Below are positions 31,101 to 36,625 of a stretch of DNA of 36,625 bases, piece by piece (the first letter of the stretch is position 1; the number at the start of each line of letters is the position of its first letter). Below the pieces are notes generated by a model that did no database searches, was not told the DNA's origin, and saw only the letters and a program-made list of their open reading frames with translations. This DNA comes from a virus, in the IMG/VR virus record IMGVR_UViG_3300030333_001165, positions 2,125 to 38,749 of that record. One strand, written 5' to 3'. Both the position numbers and the translations under genes were made by a program.

Positions 31101-31805
31101 CAACATGGTCAAGGTAAAACAGGTAAATACAATGATTTAGAATTAGATGAATTACGATTATCTCAATCTGATTTATGGACAGATATTGATGCTCAAAGAG
31201 CTTTACGACTAGCTACTCAAAGGGATGTTAATATAACTATTGTTACACCACAGAAAGGTGATACGCCTTTATGGATGAGTACAGAAATGGGTTCACTTAT
31301 TGCCCAGTATAAGAAGTTCGGTATGGGAGCATATAACAGAATGTTTGTTAGAGGCTTACAAGAGAATGATGCAAGTTTTTATGGTGGTGTAGCTATGCTG
31401 ATAGCTATGGGTATGATAGTCGATATGGTTCGTCATAAAGCATTTAATAGAGATTATAGCAAAACTAAGATGCCTGAGAAGTTAATGAATGGTGTAGATC
31501 GTTCAGGAGTATTAGGTATATTTATGGATGTTAATAATTCTATAGAAAGACTAACAAATAATAAAATTGGATTAAGGGCCACTATAGGAGCAAATAGACC
31601 ATATGGTACAGATTCCTTTGATAAAGCTGGAGCTGTATTAGGGCCAACTGTAGGGCAATTAGAGAAATTATATAATATTACGACTGATTGGGTAAGTGGC
31701 GAACATAATCATCACACAGCTAGAAATGTGCGTAGATTAATACCTTTACAGAATATATTTTACCTAGACGGAATTTTTGACAGCTTTGAAAAAGGTATAA
31801 AATAA
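28125..31805 (+). CDS. Very large internal virion protein with embedded HExxH motif (gp16 position)
   Basis: 1226 residues, the largest protein. Near residue 340 stands IINHELVHLYVRPNAIERKN with H343-E344-x-x-H347, then GGKEAYEVRVSKIAWKH (Glu366/369), a complete metallopeptidase-type site. A coiled-coil-rich region spans about 470-700. Hydrophobic segments near 1085-1105 (YGGVAMLIAMGMIVDMV) and 860-885 could enter membrane. T7 gp16 is the ejected protein that spans the inner membrane, and this gene takes its position. The usual lytic transglycosylase motif is not seen here. Confidence 0.8.
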   Translation: MGQWRNPSVAETEFPDPYENIVGFEKEQETLKQDGLKFNILQDSIFDHPSWESFTEGFKDENLGAMLYSASIATEAPQAPTFDASYNYMDDPSLEPYSQYIDYFKYSTSKEQSQALIRKFHSEAQHEAQGPAYWMGRILGGLTDPTALLWFTRAGKYVFTGGRWSTAKRAAGLEAGQEVIKHGLNPDRTLEESAYITGGAFLFPLILGNGFKNKLTWQDKKRLADDLEDGAAIADFKGSLNGKTFTYKDGPTDKWRNIQTGEVVTISNKAIKAEMKNKDGSINYKNGTWKPTAAKQSYDESGAGVVTFNNHVIKQLWKDKTSWLVKGKKWTSFEQFKEYIINHELVHLYVRPNAIERKNWKKGGKEAYEVRVSKIAWKHTTKKGDMWTQANHLQTIKNKKALLENIADERFKPTIISKIGEGSNWNPVARIVNSGNLAAIKVMNQVLHLPFIRNKNIKGIATEFAIEEKMALDRYFLGTAMSEVVRQQKKWNKMQKNKTDRISLTDFRRRVSLAVMDDTIEDNAQVMAAAQKVREFYKIWADRIQESKIMERGVERNINFLKEKLLGLRKADKTIMTWEELKTYKGPLLKKEIEIRGKYYEVAKLRKMVLEQEEYLEALKKNVRRKNYLNVFVKKDRILAEEAAFDEYAKASIRKSHGDKLTEKEIDEIVESFKGETAWEPMRRTEVDLKKNYDDYNLEVVLNPVGLSGHLKARKLNLDYKQWMIDGWIEDDIMALMQVYNRSVGPDVHLANVFGDQTMWGGYMGKNIGIGEVLAEYKLKYTRAKTKKKKLEIQKEAEAVVRDLENARDLIRGTYGIPANPSRVFSKAVRTAKNFNAVTQLTGALAALPDMARLVMTSGFRRTLGNFYEQYSNKQWKQIQSMAINESRLAGESWDILLGTRAMAYADLENVYGVFNKFEKGFQKFTAASFVINLMSPWNQWAKAQAALAIQSRIIQESQNWAKGIISDQNKMKLAASGIDEKMARKIADQFEQHGQGKTGKYNDLELDELRLSQSDLWTDIDAQRALRLATQRDVNITIVTPQKGDTPLWMSTEMGSLIAQYKKFGMGAYNRMFVRGLQENDASFYGGVAMLIAMGMIVDMVRHKAFNRDYSKTKMPEKLMNGVDRSGVLGIFMDVNNSIERLTNNKIGLRATIGANRPYGTDSFDKAGAVLGPTVGQLEKLYNITTDWVSGEHNHHTARNVRRLIPLQNIFYLDGIFDSFEKGIK

Positions 31806-33205
31806 TGGCATCTATTACAATATCAGATACTTCTCCTAGAGTACAATATACTGCTACAGCTTCGCAAACTTCTTTTACAGTTCCTTTTGAGTTTTTTAAT
31901 GCCACAGATATTAAGGTAATTAATACTAATGCTGGTGGTGTAGATACTACATTAACCTATGCTTCTAGTCCTAGTGGCGTTACTCAATACTCTGTATCTG
32001 GTGCTGGAGAAACTGGTGGAGGTTCTATAACCCTTGGTTCTGGTGCTACTGTAAATGACAAATATACAATTTACAGAGATTTACCTATAGCTAGAAGTAC
32101 TGACTTTCCAGCTTCAGGTCAATTCCCAATAGAAACACTTAATACAGAATTAGATAAAATTGTTGCTATGATGCAACAGAATGAAAGAGATTTCAATTAT
32201 ACAGTAAAATCTAAATCATCAACAAGTACAGCTTATGGTTTAACATTTCCAGAGTTGGTCGCAAATAAGCTACTAACGGTAAACAGTGCTGGAAATGGAT
32301 TAGAATTTTCACAAGAAATAGGTAACTACAGAGGTAACTGGGCAACAAGTACTGCATATGTTCAGAGGGATATTATCAAAGATACTTCCAATAATAATAT
32401 ATATCTTTGTAATACCAATCATACCTCAAGTGGATCGCAACCAATTTCATCAAACACAGATGTAGCTAAATGGGATTTATTAGTAGATGCGGCAGCAGCA
32501 GCGACTTCAGCAAGTGCGGCAGCGTCTAGTGCTTCAGCGGCAGCATCATCAGCAACAGCGGCAGCTAGTTCTGCTACAGCGGCAGCAAGTTCAGAAACTG
32601 CTGCGGCAAGTTCAGCTACTACTGCTTCTACTCAAGCAACTAATGCTGCAAGTTCGGCAACTTCAGCCGCTAGCTCTGCAACTACTGCAACGACTAAAGC
32701 ATCTGAGGCTAGTACTTCTGCAACAAATGCAGCGGCTTCTGCTACTACAGCTACTACCAAAGCAAGTGAAGCAAGTACCTCGGCAACGAATGCCGCTTCT
32801 AGTGCTACTGCGGCAGCTAGTTCTGCGACTACTGCTTCTGGTCATGCAACGACAGCAACAACGAAAGCTAGTGAGGCTGCAACTTCAGCAACCAATGCGG
32901 CTTCATCCGCAACAACAGCTAGTACACAAGCTACCAATGCAGCAACATCTGCAACTGCGGCTCAAACTGCTCAAGCAGCAGCAGAGGCAGCAGCCGATAA
33001 TTTTGATGATACATACTTAGGTGCTAAATCATCTGATCCTAGTGCAGACAATGATGGTGATGCATTGACAACTGGTGATTTGTATTTTAACACTTCAGCT
33101 AACGAATTAAAAGTTTACAATGGCAGTTCATGGCAAACTGCCGCAGTAGATGCAAGTAGTTTTGCTTCTGCTGGTTTTGCAATCGCCATGAGTGTAGCTT
33201 TATAA
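31805..33205 (+). CDS. Tail fibre protein with T7-type N-terminus
   Basis: 466 residues. N-terminal 150: VQYTATASQTSFTVPFEFFN, TIYRDLPIARSTDFPASGQF, PIETLNTELDKIVAMMQQNE, the T7-fibre attachment domain. About 195-222 (NIYLCNTNHTSSGSQP) is a short beta module. About 228-398 is an Ala/Ser/Thr repeat rod. The C-terminal DTYLGAKSSDPSADNDGDAL followed by TTGDLYFNTSANELKVYNGS is a known fibre cap module. It links the tail to the following host-recognition proteins. Confidence 0.9.
   Translation: MASITISDTSPRVQYTATASQTSFTVPFEFFNATDIKVINTNAGGVDTTLTYASSPSGVTQYSVSGAGETGGGSITLGSGATVNDKYTIYRDLPIARSTDFPASGQFPIETLNTELDKIVAMMQQNERDFNYTVKSKSSTSTAYGLTFPELVANKLLTVNSAGNGLEFSQEIGNYRGNWATSTAYVQRDIIKDTSNNNIYLCNTNHTSSGSQPISSNTDVAKWDLLVDAAAAATSASAAASSASAAASSATAAASSATAAASSETAAASSATTASTQATNAASSATSAASSATTATTKASEASTSATNAAASATTATTKASEASTSATNAASSATAAASSATTASGHATTATTKASEAATSATNAASSATTASTQATNAATSATAAQTAQAAAEAAADNFDDTYLGAKSSDPSADNDGDALTTGDLYFNTSANELKVYNGSSWQTAAVDASSFASAGFAIAMSVAL
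32487..33000 (+). repeat. Ala/Ser/Thr heptad repeat rod within the tail fibre
   Basis: Encodes about 170 residues of 7-residue units (such as ATAAASS and ATNAASS) including two nearly identical 21-residue copies beginning SATTATTKASEASTSATNAA. GC is much higher than in the rest of the genome. The heptad period and Ala core suggest a trimeric coiled coil whose length can change by slippage. Confidence 0.85.
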
Positions 33206-33214
33206 GGAGATATA

Positions 33215-33538
33215 ATGGCACAGAATTTTAGACGATTTACCTCTAACAATGTAGGTACAAGTGCGGCTACTGTGTTCACTGCTAATTCCTATGATACTGT
33301 GGTAGGTATTCATGTTACTAATGTTCATACAGCAGCTATTAATGTTGATGTATATATTAATGATGGATCAAATGATATTTACCTAGTTAAAGGAGCTCCA
33401 ATAGCAACTGGCGGAGCTTTACAAGTATTAGGAACAGGAAAAGTAGTAGTGCAAAACAGTGACGCATTAAAAGTAAAATCTGACACAGCTTCAAGTGTAG
33501 ACGCTTGGGTTTCTGTCGTAGACGCAATAAGTTCATAA
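33215..33538 (+). CDS. Small virion structural protein candidate
   Basis: 107 residues, beta-rich: NNVGTSAATVFTANSYDTVV, GIHVTNVHTAAINVDVYIND, GAPIATGGALQVLGTGKVVV, then DAWVSVVDAISS. This all-beta plan with 'N...A..V.VYINDGS' is common in small proteins next to phage fibre genes. AGGAGAT precedes the ATG. It follows the main fibre by 9 bases and may be a fibre-attached adhesin or a collar component. Confidence 0.7.
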   Translation: MAQNFRRFTSNNVGTSAATVFTANSYDTVVGIHVTNVHTAAINVDVYINDGSNDIYLVKGAPIATGGALQVLGTGKVVVQNSDALKVKSDTASSVDAWVSVVDAISS

Positions 33539-33539
33539 G

Positions 33540-34991
33540 ATGAGTTATATTGGAGTAAAACCTAAAACTGCTTATGACAGCGTAAGGAAAGATAGATTTA
33601 CCAGTACGACTGGTACGACTGTTACTCTTTCTTATGCTGTTAGTTCAGTTAATGATATTTTAGTTTGGGTAAATGGGGTCAAACAGGATTATACAAATTA
33701 TTCTGTTTCCAGTACTACCTTAACTTTAGGAGGTACTCTAGTATCTAGTGATATAGTAGAAGTAGCTTATCTTGGAAGAACATATGGTTCAGTAGTTCCT
33801 AATGATGCAAGTGTTGGAACAAGTGCTTTACAAGATGATGCAGTAACCACAGCTAAAATAAATGATGGTGCTGTAACCTCTGGTAAAATTGCTAGTGGTG
33901 TAGTTCCAAGTTTAAGACCTAATGCAAAGCCATTAATTATAAATGGAAATTGTGCCGTATCACAAAGAGGTACTTCAGCAACAGATGAAAGTAGTGGTGG
34001 TTATTACAGAGTTGATAGAATGTATTTTGCAATTTCTTCTATGGGAGAAGGTAGACTACAACAAGAAAGTTTAACGAGTGGTAATGCTTTTGATAATGGT
34101 TTTAGAAACGCATGGAGAGTAGATTGTGCAGTAGCTGATGCTTCTCCTGCCGCAAGCGATTATATGTATTTACAATACAATTTAGAAGGTCAAGATTTAC
34201 AAGTATTTAAAAAAGGTACATCTAATGCAGAAAAGTTTACTTTAGCTTTTTGGGTTAAATCAAGTAAAACAGGTACTGGAAATATTCAACTCAAAGATAA
34301 AGATAATTCAAATAGACAATGCACACAATCCTATACAATTTCTAGTGCAAATACATGGGAACATAAGGTTTGTGTATTTGGTGCAGATACGACAGGTGCT
34401 TTTGATGATGATAACGGAAAAAGTTTAAATATAAATTGGTGGTTAGATAGTGGTAGTAACTATGATAGTGGTACAGCAAATCATGGTACTTGGGAAGCAC
34501 AAGATAATACTAAAGTAAATGCTGGTGGTACTTTAAATATTCAAGATAACACAGCGAATGACTGGGCAATTACAGGAATACAATTAGAAGTAGGCGAATA
34601 TACTTCTTCTACTTTACCACCTTTCCAACATGAAAGTTATGGAGATAATTTAGCTAGGTGTCAGAGATATTATTTAAATTATGTAGAAGGTAGTAATAAA
34701 ATGCTAGGCATAGCAGCTTCCTATAATTCAAATGAAGTTGTAGTGATGCACAATTTTCCAACAACAATGAGAACAGCACCTACTTTAGAAATAAATACTG
34801 GAAGTAATTATTATAGTCATGGAGAAGATGGTAATGTAGAAAGTGTAACAGGAAGTAATGTATCTATTGATAGAGCAATGCTTAATGGTACTCAATTACT
34901 ATTTACCTCTATGAGTTCAAATTCAGGTGATGGAGGAATTATGTATACAAATAATTCTTCATCTAAAATATCTTATACAGCGGAGTTATAA
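33540..34991 (+). CDS. Modular tail fibre/adhesin
   Basis: 483 residues. N-terminal module MSYIGVKPKTAYDSVRKDRF with DILVWVNGVKQDYTNYSV and DIVEVAYLGRTYG. Then the linker DDAVTTAKINDGAVTSGKIA. Then a large carbohydrate-binding-like beta domain with AKPLIINGNCAVSQRGTSAT, LAFWVKSSKTGTGNIQLK and QLEVGEYTSSTLPPFQHESY, familiar from phage and prophage fibres. Probably the main host receptor binder. The stop overlaps the next start (TAATG). Confidence 0.85.
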   Translation: MSYIGVKPKTAYDSVRKDRFTSTTGTTVTLSYAVSSVNDILVWVNGVKQDYTNYSVSSTTLTLGGTLVSSDIVEVAYLGRTYGSVVPNDASVGTSALQDDAVTTAKINDGAVTSGKIASGVVPSLRPNAKPLIINGNCAVSQRGTSATDESSGGYYRVDRMYFAISSMGEGRLQQESLTSGNAFDNGFRNAWRVDCAVADASPAASDYMYLQYNLEGQDLQVFKKGTSNAEKFTLAFWVKSSKTGTGNIQLKDKDNSNRQCTQSYTISSANTWEHKVCVFGADTTGAFDDDNGKSLNINWWLDSGSNYDSGTANHGTWEAQDNTKVNAGGTLNIQDNTANDWAITGIQLEVGEYTSSTLPPFQHESYGDNLARCQRYYLNYVEGSNKMLGIAASYNSNEVVVMHNFPTTMRTAPTLEINTGSNYYSHGEDGNVESVTGSNVSIDRAMLNGTQLLFTSMSSNSGDGGIMYTNNSSSKISYTAEL

Positions 34992-35176
34992 TGTTTGAAA
35001 ATTGTACTTTAAAATATATTGCAAGGGATGGTGTTAATATTTCAGTAAAAGTTACTTATCCAAGTGAAGGTAACACAACTAAAATTTTATCAGTTCCAAT
35101 AGATAATGAAAACACAGACTATCAAAATATTCTTCAATGGGTAGCAGATGGTAATACAATACAGGAGAGTGAATAA
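34991..35176 (+). CDS. Small fibre-associated protein
   Basis: 61 residues. VNISVKVTYPSEGNTTKILS then VPIDNENTDYQNILQWVADG. The 'P.D..N.DYQ..L.W...GN' end is typical of small proteins that follow phage fibre genes and is often described as a fibre-assembly helper. TAATG junctions at both ends indicate coupled translation with the flanking fibre genes. Confidence 0.75.
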   Translation: MFENCTLKYIARDGVNISVKVTYPSEGNTTKILSVPIDNENTDYQNILQWVADGNTIQESE

Positions 35177-35733
35177 TGCCTTTTACAACTTTGGATTTAT
35201 CAAAACAATCAGGTACACTTGGAGTAGCTAATGGTGGAACAGGTTTAACTTCTGGTTTTGTTAATGGAGGTAGTCTTACCGAAGTTGACACATGGAGAGT
35301 AACAAGTAACTTTCAAGGAAATACTACACCTATTGCGTCTAACTGGGAAAGAGACGATACAGATTTAAATGGTTATATTGGTACTGGTATGAGTCAATCT
35401 AGTGGTATATTTACTTTTCCTTCTACTGGATATTATTTAGTAACTTTTAATATGCAATTTAGTTCAGGTGCGGCTGATAATGATTATATTTTAGCACAAA
35501 TTCAATACACAACAAATAATAGTGATTATAATAATGCTGCTTTTGCTTATGCCAGTATTAAAAATAATGCTACTTATCAAATGTGTAGTGTTAAAAAATT
35601 ATTTGATATTACTGATACAAGTAATCAAAAAGTTCGTTTTAATACTACGAGTCAAGACAACAATCATTATGTTCAAACTGACTCAAATCAAAATGGCACA
35701 TACGCTATGTTTATGAAATTAGGAGCAACGTAA
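35176..35733 (+). CDS. Tail fibre tip with C1q-like domain
   Basis: 185 residues. LGVANGGTGLTSGF linker at about 15-28. Residues 50-185 have the beta pattern of C1q-like domains, SGIFTFPSTGYYLVTFNMQF being the clearest. It ends YAMFMKLGAT, a typical last strand. Trimeric receptor-binding heads of this type are widespread in phage fibres. Shares its linker with the gene at 479-946. Confidence 0.8.
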   Translation: MPFTTLDLSKQSGTLGVANGGTGLTSGFVNGGSLTEVDTWRVTSNFQGNTTPIASNWERDDTDLNGYIGTGMSQSSGIFTFPSTGYYLVTFNMQFSSGAADNDYILAQIQYTTNNSDYNNAAFAYASIKNNATYQMCSVKKLFDITDTSNQKVRFNTTSQDNNHYVQTDSNQNGTYAMFMKLGAT

Positions 35734-35734
35734 A

Positions 35735-35923
35735 ATGAGACCAGAACATATAGAAGATTATTTAGTAAATGTTAGAAAAGGTCAATGGTTTGGTTGGTCA
35801 GACAGTAAAAATAAAATTTATGCTAACTTAATAGTACATGATGGTGGAAGTAAACCTACTGAGAAAGAATGTACTGATGGATTAAAAGCATTACAAGACG
35901 CTTGGGATAGCGATAATACATGA
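35735..35923 (+). CDS. Small fibre-associated protein
   Basis: 62 residues. IEDYLVNVRKGQWFGWSDSK, YANLIVHDGGSKPTEKECTD, then GLKALQDAWDSDNT. It has the same position (directly after a fibre tip gene) and size as the 61-residue protein at 34991, but no clear sequence likeness. Likely a fibre accessory or assembly factor. Overlaps the next gene by 4 bases (ATGA). Confidence 0.7.
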   Translation: MRPEHIEDYLVNVRKGQWFGWSDSKNKIYANLIVHDGGSKPTEKECTDGLKALQDAWDSDNT

Positions 35924-36369
35924 GTTATATAGGCCGAGATTTAAATATAGGTGACAGAAAAATCCTATCAGTATCAGGAAGTACACCTGCGACAAGTTAT
36001 ACATTACAACACAATTCAGCTAACTATGATCCTAGTGCTGCACAAAATTTAATGGTGTCTATTAATGGTGTTATTCAAGAGCCAGTAACCGCATATACGG
36101 TTTCAGGGTCTACCATTGATTTTAATGGCGTCAGTGTTGCAAGTGGGGATATAGATTTTATTATAGCTATGGGTGAAAGCGTAGATACAGGTACACCTTC
36201 AGATGGAACAGTAGCTGCTAGTAAACTATCTAGTACCTATTATATGGAAAATCCTACTAGCTATGCTGATATAACAATAACAAGTGGTCGTAATGCTTTA
36301 GTGGCTGGGCCTATAACTGTAACTGGTACTTTGACAATACCAGCTTCTTCAACTATGGTTATATTATGA
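35920..36369 (+). CDS. Tail fibre module, paralogue of the 33540 N-terminus
   Basis: 149 residues. MSYIGRDLNIGDRKILSVSG, NLMVSINGVIQEPVTAYTVS, GDIDFIIAMG and the linker DGTVAASKLSSTYYM repeat the plan of the N-terminal 120 residues of the gene at 33540. It then ends with a short beta part (ITVTGTLTIPASSTMVIL) instead of a large adhesin. Probably a separate or exchangeable fibre tip. Stop overlaps the next start (ATGA). Confidence 0.8.
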   Translation: MSYIGRDLNIGDRKILSVSGSTPATSYTLQHNSANYDPSAAQNLMVSINGVIQEPVTAYTVSGSTIDFNGVSVASGDIDFIIAMGESVDTGTPSDGTVAASKLSSTYYMENPTSYADITITSGRNALVAGPITVTGTLTIPASSTMVIL

Positions 36370-36625
36370 GTGAAATACAAGCAAATAAATTAAGTCCGAG
36401 TTCTGGCACAGCTTTACAAGTTGGAGACTCTGGCGATACGATTACAATTCCTAGTGGAGCAACAATAACAAATTCTGGTACTGCAACAGGTTTTGGTGCA
36501 GTTTCAGATGTTTTATGGTTTGCTTGTTTAAATGGAAATCAAAGTTTAAGCCATGAAGTTATGACAAAATTAGAATTTGATAAAGAGGTTTATGATATTG
36601 GAAGTTGTTATGATCCTTCAACAAA
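36366..36625 (+). CDS. Tail fibre/tip protein, N-terminal part (runs off the window)
   Basis: Starts in the ATGA overlap: MSEIQANKLSPSSGTALQVG, then DTITIPSGATITNSGTATGF, a common phage fibre linker, then DVLWFACLNGNQSLSHEVMT. The first 86 residues are visible. The reading frame continues at base 1 of the window, where the C-terminal part ends at 175, giving a single 144-residue protein if the genome is circular. Confidence 0.8.
   Translation, partial: MSEIQANKLSPSSGTALQVGDSGDTITIPSGATITNSGTATGFGAVSDVLWFACLNGNQSLSHEVMTKLEFDKEVYDIGSCYDPST

Noticed and set aside
32487-33020. Plus-strand ORF of 177 residues rich in Leu and Gln inside the tail fibre
   Set aside because: It is another frame of the Ala/Ser repeat, kept open only because the repeat contains no stop codons in that frame.
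1-36625. CRISPR array, insertion sequence, integrase or attachment site
   Set aside because: No regularly spaced direct repeats, no transposase or integrase motifs, and no tRNA-like attachment site were found on either strand.

Overview
The window looks like a complete or nearly complete genome of a lytic, T7-like (podovirus-type) phage. The structural genes run in T7 order: terminase, gp8-type portal, scaffold, coat, tail tubular proteins A and B, two internal virion proteins of over 1200 residues, then a T7-type tail fibre. There is no phage RNA polymerase, DNA polymerase, primase, helicase or integrase. Base composition is strongly AT-rich and genes overlap by a few bases almost everywhere. 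Together with the C1q-like and 'VANGGTG' tail-fibre modules, this resembles marine podoviruses of AT-rich alphaproteobacteria (HTVC010P-like pelagiphages). The host assignment is inference.

The two window ends join in frame inside one tail-fibre gene: an open frame from 36366 runs off the right edge and continues at base 1 to a stop at 175. The molecule is therefore probably a circular assembly of about 36.6 kb cut at an arbitrary point.

Layout. (1) 31805-36625 and 1-1029, plus strand: tail fibre and tip genes alternating with small accessory proteins, ending in a 27-residue cysteine-rich peptide. (2) 1029-3199, plus: small membrane or Cys-containing proteins, a calcineurin-like phosphoesterase, a one-helix membrane peptide and a three-helix holin; the endolysin follows, convergent on the minus strand. 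(3) 3224-12158, minus: the early or accessory arm, with endolysin, SSB, Rad52/ERF-type annealing protein, winged-helix protein, YqaJ-type exonuclease, DUF3310 protein, zinc ribbon, XRE repressor with a promoter/operator at its start codon, ParB-like protein, DUF932-like protein and many small proteins, several too short for ordinary gene finders. (4) 12159-12647: a divergent, gene-free region of unusually high GC that folds by eye into a three-domain RNA. (5) 12648-31805, plus: TerS, a Holliday-junction-resolvase-like nuclease, TerL, portal, scaffold, a small metallopeptidase, coat, a head-decoration candidate and the tail and internal core proteins.

How it works together: replication probably uses host polymerases, with phage-encoded exonuclease, annealing protein and SSB plus a resolvase making packaging substrate. 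Holin and endolysin supply lysis. The most novel material is non-coding: the three-domain RNA at 12187-12642; an interlocked helix region at 7999-8260; and a family of related GGGAGTA-stem hairpins at about 3952, 8221, 8549 and 8678, all in gaps of the minus-strand arm. All RNA structures here were found by reading complementary segments, not by folding software.
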